A stretch of 64,000 nt of DNA. Source: Melghirimyces profundicolus (GTDB taxonomy: Bacteria > Bacillota > Bacilli > Thermoactinomycetales > DSM-45169). Below, piece after piece: positions 9,724-16,738 of this stretch. A program made the translations under genes and the position numbers. The DNA lies in NCBI RefSeq assembly GCF_003054245.1, contig NZ_QBKR01000006.1, positions 62,001 through 126,000 of the forward strand. The letters are read 5' to 3'. Every line of letters begins with the position of its first letter. Position 1 is the stretch's first letter. The notes under the pieces were generated by a model, which had not been told where the DNA came from, searched no databases, and saw nothing but the letters and a program-made list of their open reading frames with translations.

Positions 9724-10129
9724 CAGCCTGCCTCCTTCTTTTCATTGGTTGGGAACAATCGATGAGTTTTATTCTTTACGATCGGATGTTCAGCTATGCA
9801 ATGGTCGCTCATCATCCAACATCGGTCCCAATCATTTAACAGGCTCCGCTTAGGGAGAGAAGACACCGGATGGAAGTCCGGCATTCAGTTATCTGGGGCG
9901 GAACCGTTACAAAAACGGTTCTCTTCTAAAAGACCTATAAACAGCCTTGACGGGCCCCACAATGTTACACCACACCTTCGTATGCGATTCATAACCGTCG
10001 AGTGTTTTTTCCGGGATCCCGCTTTCGTTCCGGCAGGCGGAAAAAATCCACCACATCTTCCATGAAAAAAGAATGATCGGAGGTTTGGATGGAAATAGTA
10101 AGCCAAAATCGTGTCAGGGGTGAAAGCAC
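9724..10129. other. Intergenic region between divergent transcription units
   Basis: About 400 bases with no convincing gene. A GAACCGTT-ACAAA-AACGGTTC hairpin followed by TCTTCT sits at 9901-9927 and could be a weak plus-strand terminator or an operator. I see no clear promoter for the dehydrogenase operon. Confidence 0.4.
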
Positions 10130-10357
10130 ATGAAAATGGAAGCAGTTCAAGAACGATTGAAGCAATGGGGGGAATTGATTATCACGACGGCCTCCGGGGA
10201 ATTGTATGAGATCCACCTGGGGGATACTTCCTTTGATTCGGAGCAACGAATCATCAGACTGAGCACGCCAAACGGTGATTATCTGATCGATGGGGACTCC
10301 GTGGAAAACATCAAGCAACACTACGGCCACAAGGTGGAGAATCCTGAAGGCCATTAA
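10130..10357 (+). CDS. Small protein of unknown function
   Basis: A 75-residue, soluble, mildly acidic protein starting at ATG with GGGGTGAAA before it. It begins with an amphipathic helix (MKMEAVQERLKQWG) followed by alternating beta-type segments (LIITTASGELYEIHL, QRIIRLSTPNGDYLI) and a short helix near the end. I do not recognise a family. The general plan, helix plus small barrel-like strands, is like that of the protein at 6801. A large hairpin follows the stop. Confidence 0.7.
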   Translation: MKMEAVQERLKQWGELIITTASGELYEIHLGDTSFDSEQRIIRLSTPNGDYLIDGDSVENIKQHYGHKVENPEGH

Positions 10358-10374
10358 ACACATCAAGTGAAAAG

Positions 10375-10414
10375 CCCCTCACGGCACATCGGAAGCACTG
10401 ATGTGCCGGAGGGG
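10375..10414 (+). promoter_or_regulatory. Large hairpin between two small genes
   Basis: CCCCTC-AC-GGCACATC pairs with GATGTGCC-G-GAGGGG around a nine-base loop. There is no T run, so it is not a classical terminator; it may protect mRNA ends or separate the genes. Confidence 0.45.
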
Positions 10415-10513
10415 AATTCAACTGACCGAAAATTTATATTTCTTTATTTCCTTCAAGGAGAATGGCCTTCGGTGACGAAGGATTTATACAGAACAACGAC
10501 CGGAGGTGAAAAT

Positions 10514-10888
10514 ATGCCCCAAAAAGTGTGGATGGCTGCCGGGGTGATGGTATTGGTTTTTGCCATCGTGTTGGCAACAGGATCCCGCGCCGAAGAAAAG
10601 TCCTCCGTAACAACGGCGTCCACGACGGAATCCCCACCATTCGAAGAATCGCAAGATCCAGTTGATCAAGAGGGGAGTCAGACCTTCATCGAAAAATAAC
10701 GGTCCATCGCCAAGAAAAACGCTCAATTGGAAATCGAAATCATCAGCTTAAAAAAGCAAATCGATCACATGAAGGATAACGGTGAAGATCCGGTCAAGAT
10801 CCAGGCTATGGAACGTGAGATGAAAAAGCTGGAGAAAAAGATGATCCCCGGACAATGCGACCTGTGGGGAATCACGGAAGAGTATTAG
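10514..10888 (+). pseudogene. Membrane-anchored coiled-coil protein interrupted by an in-frame TAA
   Basis: From ATG at 10514 (GGAGGTG before it) the frame encodes a signal-anchor (MPQKVWMAAGVMVLVFAIVL), a Ser/Thr/Pro/Glu-rich linker, then TFIEK and a TAA at codon 62 (10697-10699). The same frame continues without further interruption for 62 codons as a Lys/Glu-rich coiled coil (RSIAKKNAQLEIEIISLKKQ, then EREMKKLEKKM) and ends with CDLWGITEEY. This reads as one gene of about 123 residues carrying a nonsense mutation, or less likely a read-through product. Its final TAG overlaps the end of a foldback repeat copy, so the original C-terminus may also be lost. Function unknown. Confidence 0.6.
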
Positions 10889-10993
10889 AAGCGTTGTGAA
10901 AAAGTGCCCCAAAGCCACTCCGGCTGCACTCACAGAGCACAAGTCTCGCCTGGGTCGCTTGCGCTCCCCGGTCTCGCTATGCTGTTCTGCAGA
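10885..10993 (+). repeat. Foldback repeat, copy A (left part only)
   Basis: Begins TTAGAAGCGTTGTGAAAAAG, which matches the complemented right end of the full copy at 47698-48007 and so defines the terminal inverted repeat. It continues through the shared block GCACTCACAGAGCACAAGTC and stops after GCTGTTCTGC. It lies at the 3' end of the coiled-coil gene and supplies its TAG stop. Confidence 0.8.
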
Positions 10994-11072
10994 TCCATGA
11001 GGGGGAGTCCGGGATCAGTTTCAGTTTGATAACGTTTCTGGGGCCAAGCACAGGTTTCAGCGGATCTGCATC

Positions 11073-11100
11073 AAAAAAGCCCCCTCTGCGCAGAGGAGGC
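11073..11100 (-). terminator. Rho-independent terminator of the Gld/DUF4340 operon
   Basis: Read on the minus strand, GCCTCCTCTGCGCAGAGGGGGC forms a strong hairpin (CCTCTG paired with CAGAGG) followed by six T residues, downstream of the DUF4340 gene. Confidence 0.75.
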
Positions 11101-11166
11101 AACAGGCAAGCAGGCGATGATATCGGTTGCCCTGCAAGTCGGAAGCATCATTCACCATGAGAAATC

Positions 11167-12087
11167 CTATTTTTCTTCTTTTTTCTTCTTCACTTCTTTG
11201 ATTGCGTCTTCCACGGAAGAAACGGCCACTGGATAGGCCCATTTTCCTTCTTTTTTCCAGATCCACACTTGATCGTCTTTTCGATTCCCGTAGAAGAGAA
11301 CCTTCTTCCCTTTTTCGGAGGTGAATTCCATTTCCAGTTCAGGATCGCCGTTCTTAAAATCGTCGGCGGGGCGGGCCAGGTTTTCCGCCTTCAGCATGGT
11401 GAGGTCGGTGAAAAGACCGTCCAGTTTGTCCGGATCGTGGGCATCCTTCCCATTTTCCAATTTCCAGTCGTCCTTTTTCTTCTTCGCTTTCAGGGTGCTT
11501 TCTTCCCAACGGACCGAAAACACCTTGATCAGGTCCTCTTGAACCTGAACGACCTCTTTTTTCATCAGATGGAGGGGCTTTTTATCAAGAAACCCGATCT
11601 CCCCCGTCCCGATCCGCAAGATCGGCCCTTTTCCATCCTTCCGAATGTACCGCCCGTCCTCCACCGGAAGCGAATCCCCGACGGCCAACAGGATGTTCTT
11701 CCCGTTTTCCAGCGTGACCCGGTACCTTTTTTGGGGCTGATCCAAGCCGTACTTCCCGGGGGCATCGGGGTGTTTTTGCACCACTTCCACACCCTTCAGT
11801 TCAGTGAAAGACTGAACCCATGACTCGACCATCACGGGATCCACCGGCAGGGGTCGCGGTTCCTTGAACATCCACTTTCCTTCTTCCCGATCGAGTTTCC
11901 AACGGACTTTCCCTTTTTCCTCCATGGCGATGGAGGTGATTTCGCCCGGCTTCAGACCCTTGAACAAGGGGGTTCCCTCTTTTTTTTCGGGCTTTTCCTG
12001 AAAGTAATCCTCACTCGAAGCATATCCCCACAGAGCAAGAAAAACGGCCAGGACCATCAGGGTGGGAAGAATTCGTTTGATATTCAT
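11167..12087 (-). CDS. DUF4340-domain protein of a Gld-type ABC system
   Basis: A 306-residue protein with an N-terminal membrane anchor (MNIKRILPTLMVLAVFLALW) and an extracytoplasmic part. That part carries DUF4340-like repeats: paired segments of the form 'W.l...g.W.l..p...p.d...v...l..l' are visible (VRWKLDREEGKWMF, then DDWKLENGKD). The start is the ATG six bases after GGAGGAG, not the upstream in-frame codon. Its ATG overlaps the stop of the GldG-like gene (ATGA). Always-linked partners in other genomes are GldA/GldF/GldG homologues; the exported substrate is unknown. Confidence 0.85.
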   Translation of the reverse strand: MNIKRILPTLMVLAVFLALWGYASSEDYFQEKPEKKEGTPLFKGLKPGEITSIAMEEKGKVRWKLDREEGKWMFKEPRPLPVDPVMVESWVQSFTELKGVEVVQKHPDAPGKYGLDQPQKRYRVTLENGKNILLAVGDSLPVEDGRYIRKDGKGPILRIGTGEIGFLDKKPLHLMKKEVVQVQEDLIKVFSVRWEESTLKAKKKKDDWKLENGKDAHDPDKLDGLFTDLTMLKAENLARPADDFKNGDPELEMEFTSEKGKKVLFYGNRKDDQVWIWKKEGKWAYPVAVSSVEDAIKEVKKKKEEK

Positions 12088-13445
12088 GCACGGCTCCTCC
12101 TCCACCAGATCGTCAAACCGCTGATCAAAAACAGAAGGGGCAACACGACGACCGTTCCGAAGAAAATGGTGCGCGCTTCACCGGCGGACACATAAACCTG
12201 CTTCACTTTTTTCTCCACGGGCCGGATCGTCACATGTTTCGCATCACCGTTCAGCCATCCGATGGAGTTCAGGATCAGATCGCGGTTTCCCTGTGCCTGG
12301 AAGGTATTCCCCGACAGCATGGCAGCGCTCCCGAAGACCACGGCCCGTCCGTGTTTTTTCTCCTCTTCCTGGATGGCCGCTCCCAACGTGAGCGGTCCTT
12401 TATGGTCTTTCTTGTCCGGTTCGGTTGTCAGATCACCGGATTCCCAATCCGTCTCCCCGAAAGATGGACCCGAGGTTTCCAGGAGTTTTTGAACCCCTTC
12501 CTCACTTTTCACCTTGAAGCTGGTGGCGCGGGGCATCACCGCGACCATGTTGCGTTCCTTCAGCTCCGAAGTGATCTTGTGCCCGTTGTATTCCGGGATG
12601 GGGGTCAAGGGATCCCCGTAGTAGGCCCGTTCCGGATCGATCACCACGTCGTTTCCGAGACGAACGCCCAAGTTTTTCAACACATTGGGGATTTGTTTCC
12701 AGTCCTCCATCCCCTCGGCGGGTTCAAAGGCGGCGAAAAATTTCCCGCCATCCTTGATGAACGATTGGATCATCTCCGCTTCCTTTTTGGGCAAATCCGA
12801 TGTCGGCCCGGCCATCAAAAGGATGTCGGCATCATCGGGGATGCCGTTTTCCTCCGCCAGGTTCAGTTCCTTCACCTGGTTCCCTTCCCCTTCCAGGGAA
12901 TCCCGTAAGCCGTTCAGCTTGTCCGAAGGGAGTTCCCCGTGTCCTTGCAGGATGTACACCACGGGCTTTTCATGGGCGGTCAGGTTGAGAATGGCCTGCG
13001 TGAATGCCTCTTCCCCTTTAAATCCGTATGACCCTCCCTGGGTTCCGGGGACAAACAGGTCCATCGGCTCCACTTTTTCCTCTTTGTTCCCTTTTACGAA
13101 AATGACGGTATTCATCCCGGTTACTCCGTATTTTTTGGCCACGGAAGGTTTTTTCACGGGATCGACCATCGTCACCTTCAACCGATCCGTCTCCTTCTGG
13201 TAGGCGCGAAGGAGACGTTCGACCTGTTTCCCCGCATCGGACTGATCGGTAAAGGCGTAAACCTGGACTTCTTCATCCAACCCGTTTAAGGCCTGTTCCG
13301 TTTGCTCAGACAGCGAGTGGATGGCGTCCTCGGTCCAATCCCACCGCCAGGGCAAGGTATCTGCCGCCAGCACCGTCAACACAAAAATTCCGATCAAGGC
13401 TGCAATCAATACACCCGAATTGAGACTTCGCCAACCGAACTTCAT
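12084..13445 (-). CDS. GldG-like ABC-associated protein
   Basis: A 453-residue membrane protein with an N-terminal helix (LIAALIGIFVLTVLAADTLP), a long extracytoplasmic domain and a C-terminal helix (VVVLPLLFLISGLTIWWRR) ending in an arginine-rich tail. The middle shows the GldG/IFT52-like pattern YILQGHGELPS and ILLMAGPTSDLPKKE. The start is at the ATG with AGGAGGT six bases upstream. It follows the permease by 11 bases and overlaps DUF4340 by four. In flavobacteria this set serves gliding; here it is probably a general exporter or envelope-stress device. Confidence 0.87.
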   Translation of the reverse strand: MKFGWRSLNSGVLIAALIGIFVLTVLAADTLPWRWDWTEDAIHSLSEQTEQALNGLDEEVQVYAFTDQSDAGKQVERLLRAYQKETDRLKVTMVDPVKKPSVAKKYGVTGMNTVIFVKGNKEEKVEPMDLFVPGTQGGSYGFKGEEAFTQAILNLTAHEKPVVYILQGHGELPSDKLNGLRDSLEGEGNQVKELNLAEENGIPDDADILLMAGPTSDLPKKEAEMIQSFIKDGGKFFAAFEPAEGMEDWKQIPNVLKNLGVRLGNDVVIDPERAYYGDPLTPIPEYNGHKITSELKERNMVAVMPRATSFKVKSEEGVQKLLETSGPSFGETDWESGDLTTEPDKKDHKGPLTLGAAIQEEEKKHGRAVVFGSAAMLSGNTFQAQGNRDLILNSIGWLNGDAKHVTIRPVEKKVKQVYVSAGEARTIFFGTVVVLPLLFLISGLTIWWRRSRA

Positions 13446-13456
13446 TTTTTGACCTC

Positions 13457-14167
13457 CTATCTCCAACGCCGTTTTTCAAGAGATTGGACACTCAGCCCCA
13501 AAAACAGGAGGACAAAGACCAAATAATAGAGAACGTGGGACACATCCACGATCCCCTGTTCAAAATCATTCAGATGGAAGATCGGGGAGAATTTTTGAAA
13601 CAGCTCCCGGGATCCCCCATACAGGGCGTCACTCACACTTTCGATCAGCCAGAAGGCCAGGAGGATGGCAAAAGAGGTGATGCCGGCCACCATCTGGGAA
13701 GCACTCAGACTGGAGGCGAAAACGCCCACCGCCATCATGGCAGACGCCAGCAAAAACACACCCAGGTACGCGGCCGACAGTTTCCCCCAGTCCACCGACC
13801 CGTAAGAGAACAGAATGAAAGGGTAGATGAGGCTTACGGCCAGGAGGAACACCACCACCGTCACCGAAGCCAAATATTTCCCCGCCACCAATTGAAAGAC
13901 ATTGATCGGGGAAGTGAATAGTAATTCATCGGTCCCCTGTCGGAATTCTTCGGATAACAGGCGCATGGTCAACATGGGGGTGACAAACAGAAACAACAGG
14001 GACATGGGGTTGTACACCATGCTTTCCTCCACCCTCTGGGCCCCCAGAAAGGCGGTGGAAAAAAGGTATCCCAGGACGAGAAAGAAAAAGGCAAATGCCA
14101 CATAAGACGTGGGGGAGAAGAGATAAAGCTGCAATTCCTTCCGGAACAGCGACCAAATCTTACGCAT
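13457..14167 (-). CDS. ABC transporter permease, GldF/ABC-2 type
   Basis: A 236-residue membrane protein with six predicted hydrophobic segments (for example LYLFSPTSYVAFAFFFLVLG near the N-terminus and a final VLYYLVFVLLFLGL). Conserved features of the ABC-2/GldF group include MRLLSEEFRQGTDELLFTSP after helix two. It overlaps the ATPase gene upstream by eight bases and belongs to the four-gene minus-strand operon. Confidence 0.9.
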   Translation of the reverse strand: MRKIWSLFRKELQLYLFSPTSYVAFAFFFLVLGYLFSTAFLGAQRVEESMVYNPMSLLFLFVTPMLTMRLLSEEFRQGTDELLFTSPINVFQLVAGKYLASVTVVVFLLAVSLIYPFILFSYGSVDWGKLSAAYLGVFLLASAMMAVGVFASSLSASQMVAGITSFAILLAFWLIESVSDALYGGSRELFQKFSPIFHLNDFEQGIVDVSHVLYYLVFVLLFLGLSVQSLEKRRWR

Positions 14168-15116
14168 CGGCTTGAGATCCTCCTTCCGAGGTGGTCAACT
14201 TGAGGAAGACATCCTCCAAAGACAGATCACGCCGCTGCATTTCCAGGATCGGCATCTTTTCCTCGGCCAGCGTGTAAAAAATTCGTTCGCGAAGATCGGT
14301 CTCATTCTGCACCGTCACCAGAAGTTTGACCCGTTCTTTCGATGGGCTGTCCGTCACGTCCACTCTTTTCACCCCGGAAATGGACAGCAATTTCTCCTGT
14401 ACCGCCTCCGGCTTCCCTTTCACTTCGAGGGAGAGGGTGGACCCTTGTTCCAGACGTCGGGCCAGCCGTTCCGGACGGTCATCCTCCACCAGGCGTCCGC
14501 GATCGATGATCAAGACCCTTTTGCAAATCATCTCCACCTCGGGAAGAATATGCGTACTGAGCAAAACCGTGTGCTTTTCTCCCAGCTCGCGGATCAGCTC
14601 ACGAATCTCGGTAATCTGCTTGGGATCCAACCCTGTCGTCGGCTCATCGAGGATCAACAGATCGGGACGATGCAAAATCGCCTGGGCCAGCCCCAGCCGT
14701 TGTTTGTAACCCTTGGACAAACGGCGGATCAGTTGACGCTCTCTCCCGGTGATCCCGGTCCGTTCCAGCACATCGGCAATGCGATGCTTCTGCTCCCGAA
14801 CCGGCACCTCCCGCAAATCGGCGACAAACCGAAGGTAATCTTCGACCGTCATTTCCGGATACAAGGGGGGACTCTCGGGCAAATACCCGATTTGGGTCTT
14901 GGTCTTGGATGAATGCTCCGTCATTAACTGCCCGTCTACCCGCACCTCCCCCTCCGTGGGTGAGAGATAACCGGTAATCATACGCATGGTTGTCGTTTTT
15001 CCGGCTCCGTTGGGACCGAGAAAGCCGACGATCTCTCCGCGATCCACGGAGAATCGGATATTCTCGATCCCCCCTCTTCCGGGATAACGTTTCGAGAGAT
15101 TCCGGACTTCCAGCAA
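14160..15116 (-). CDS. ABC transporter ATPase, GldA/ABC-2 type
   Basis: A 318-residue ATPase. Walker A is GPNGAGKTTT near residue 35, signature LSKGYKQRLGLAQA, Walker B LLILDEPTTGLDP, then the H-loop STHILPEVE. A C-terminal region of about 95 residues is typical of ABC-2 exporters. TTG start, seven bases after GGAGGG. First gene of the operon ATPase-permease-GldG-like-DUF4340, all overlapping or nearly so. Confidence 0.92.
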   Translation of the reverse strand: MLEVRNLSKRYPGRGGIENIRFSVDRGEIVGFLGPNGAGKTTTMRMITGYLSPTEGEVRVDGQLMTEHSSKTKTQIGYLPESPPLYPEMTVEDYLRFVADLREVPVREQKHRIADVLERTGITGRERQLIRRLSKGYKQRLGLAQAILHRPDLLILDEPTTGLDPKQITEIRELIRELGEKHTVLLSTHILPEVEMICKRVLIIDRGRLVEDDRPERLARRLEQGSTLSLEVKGKPEAVQEKLLSISGVKRVDVTDSPSKERVKLLVTVQNETDLRERIFYTLAEEKMPILEMQRRDLSLEDVFLKLTTSEGGSQADA

Positions 15117-15246
15117 ATTTTCTCCCTCCGTTTCGATGCGCCAACGCGAAATAATACCGGATCTCCAATGGGAATCAGAGAAAACGGTATCGGTTACTGT
15201 TTACCAAACATTTCAGTATCTATCAAGTGAATCAAAAACGAATGCT

Positions 15247-15274
15247 GAAAAAAAACAGCCTGTCAATGGCTGTT
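15247..15274 (-). terminator. Rho-independent terminator (minus strand)
   Basis: AACAGCC and GGCTGTT pair around a seven-base loop and are followed on the minus strand by eight T residues. It insulates the Gld operon from the M14 peptidase gene upstream. Confidence 0.7.
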
Positions 15275-15325
15275 GACTGTACAAAAATATATGTCCAATA
15301 AATTGGAGGTATCTTGAATAAGCGG

Positions 15326-15381
15326 GCGGCGGCATTTGCCCGAAGCCGCTCCGGTTGCACTCACAGAGCACAAGTCTCGCC
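15326..15381 (+). repeat. Foldback repeat, copy B (internal fragment)
   Basis: Contains the block from GCGGCGGCATTT through CACAGAGCACAAGTCTCGCC of the repeat; both ends are missing. Just before it, GGAGGT-N3-TTG-AAT-AAG looks like an orphan translation start, possibly of a gene replaced by the repeat. Confidence 0.65.
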
Positions 15382-15424
15382 AGCAAAACGCTGCCATCTT
15401 TCTTCCACCTTATCAGATCAAAAC

Positions 15425-15453
15425 CAGAAGATGGGGCCCCTGCCCATCTTCTG
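15425..15453 (-). terminator. Terminator of the M14 carboxypeptidase gene
   Basis: An 11-bp perfect stem (CAGAAGATGGG with its complement) around a seven-base loop, followed by GTTTTG on the minus strand, just after the peptidase stop. Confidence 0.6.
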
Positions 15454-15474
15454 CTTTTCCCCTCTTGTTCTCTT

Positions 15475-16488
15475 TTACTCGGAACCATCAATATATTCGC
15501 CCCGTTCCGGGATGGCGTCAGCCCGGGACGGATCGACTTCCTTCAAGGTCTCCTCCGCGACTGACTCCAGCACGGAGAACATGGAGGCATAAGCGGTCCG
15601 AATGAGCATCCCACTGCTCTTTTGGCCGATGCCCCCTCTCAGTTCCACCAACACGCTGCCGCTTCCCAGAAGACCATAAGCATTTCGGGCAATTGCCTGG
15701 TAATTCCCTCCGGGATACTGACTCACATTGGCAAATCCGTAATGCTCCAAGGTATCGTAGATCAGGACGCTGGTCTGTTTGGACAGTTTGATTGCATCCC
15801 GGGAGACATCCGGATGACTGGGCCAGAAAACGGAGGTTTTGATCATCTTCCCGTCCTCATCCACATAAGTTCCCTGATGGTGATAGTCCACCACGAGATC
15901 CGGTTGGTACTTGTCATAGGCCCGACGGATGGCTGCCGATTCCGGTACGGGGTTCTCCCCGGGGGAAAGGGCAGGATCGTGATATCGGTTAATGTCATAC
16001 CCCTTCCCGGCCGATCCGTATTCCGGGTTGGCGTCCGGGTCATAGTTATAACGCCAAAAACGCTCCGTTCCGTCAGGGTTGGCACGGACAATCACAGAGA
16101 GCGTGACTTCCTGCCGGATTTTCTCGATGTCGGGATGATTGCTGGAACTCAGTCGATCCAGCATTTGGAGGGCCGCTTCCGTGGTCAGAGGTTCGTTTCC
16201 ATGCTGTTGAGTTATATACATCACCTTTTTACTGCCGGAACCCACCTTGGCCAGGTAGATGTCCCGTTGTTCGTTGCTTTTACCTATCGTTTCCAATTCG
16301 AGATTCCCGTGGGAATTCTGCTCGATCTGTTGCAATCTCTTCACCAATTCCTCATAGTTGTGAAGCCTCTCCAGCTTCATGTTCTGGGTGTCCTTCAGCC
16401 ACGGGCCGTTGGGGACGGAAGAAGGGCCGGCATAAACCGGTGCCGCCATCAGCAGCAAGGCCAAAAGCAACAGAAGGGTTTTCTTCAT
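15475..16488 (-). CDS. Secreted M14-family zinc carboxypeptidase
   Basis: A 337-residue precursor with a clear signal peptide (MKKTLLLLLALLLMAAPVYA). I start at this ATG, which has GGAGG eight bases upstream, rather than 31 codons earlier. Zinc ligands are seen in QQHGNEPLTTE (HxxE) and VDYHHQGT; the substrate-carboxylate region is NPDGTERFWRYN, and the catalytic Glu is in VLVELRGGIG. Likely trims peptides or cell-wall material outside the cell. It is divergent from a second, larger M14 protein at 16739. Confidence 0.9.
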   Translation of the reverse strand: MKKTLLLLLALLLMAAPVYAGPSSVPNGPWLKDTQNMKLERLHNYEELVKRLQQIEQNSHGNLELETIGKSNEQRDIYLAKVGSGSKKVMYITQQHGNEPLTTEAALQMLDRLSSSNHPDIEKIRQEVTLSVIVRANPDGTERFWRYNYDPDANPEYGSAGKGYDINRYHDPALSPGENPVPESAAIRRAYDKYQPDLVVDYHHQGTYVDEDGKMIKTSVFWPSHPDVSRDAIKLSKQTSVLIYDTLEHYGFANVSQYPGGNYQAIARNAYGLLGSGSVLVELRGGIGQKSSGMLIRTAYASMFSVLESVAEETLKEVDPSRADAIPERGEYIDGSE

Positions 16489-16738
16489 TCCATACACCTC
16501 CGGAAAGGGGAGTTTTCTTTTTTGTACATTCGTAAAAATCGAATCAAAGTCCTTCCGATTTCGAAATATTTTTTGGTTCAATCATTTTTTGGGGTACGCT
16601 GTTCCCCTTGGTGCTCCCCCATCCAAACCATCCCTTTACGGCATGAAAAATTTCGAATGATAAAGGATTTTCAACGAATCAGAGAGAAAAAGAGAAGAGT
16701 CCAGCCCCATAAAAAAAAGAAAAGGAGGTATCGGTTCA

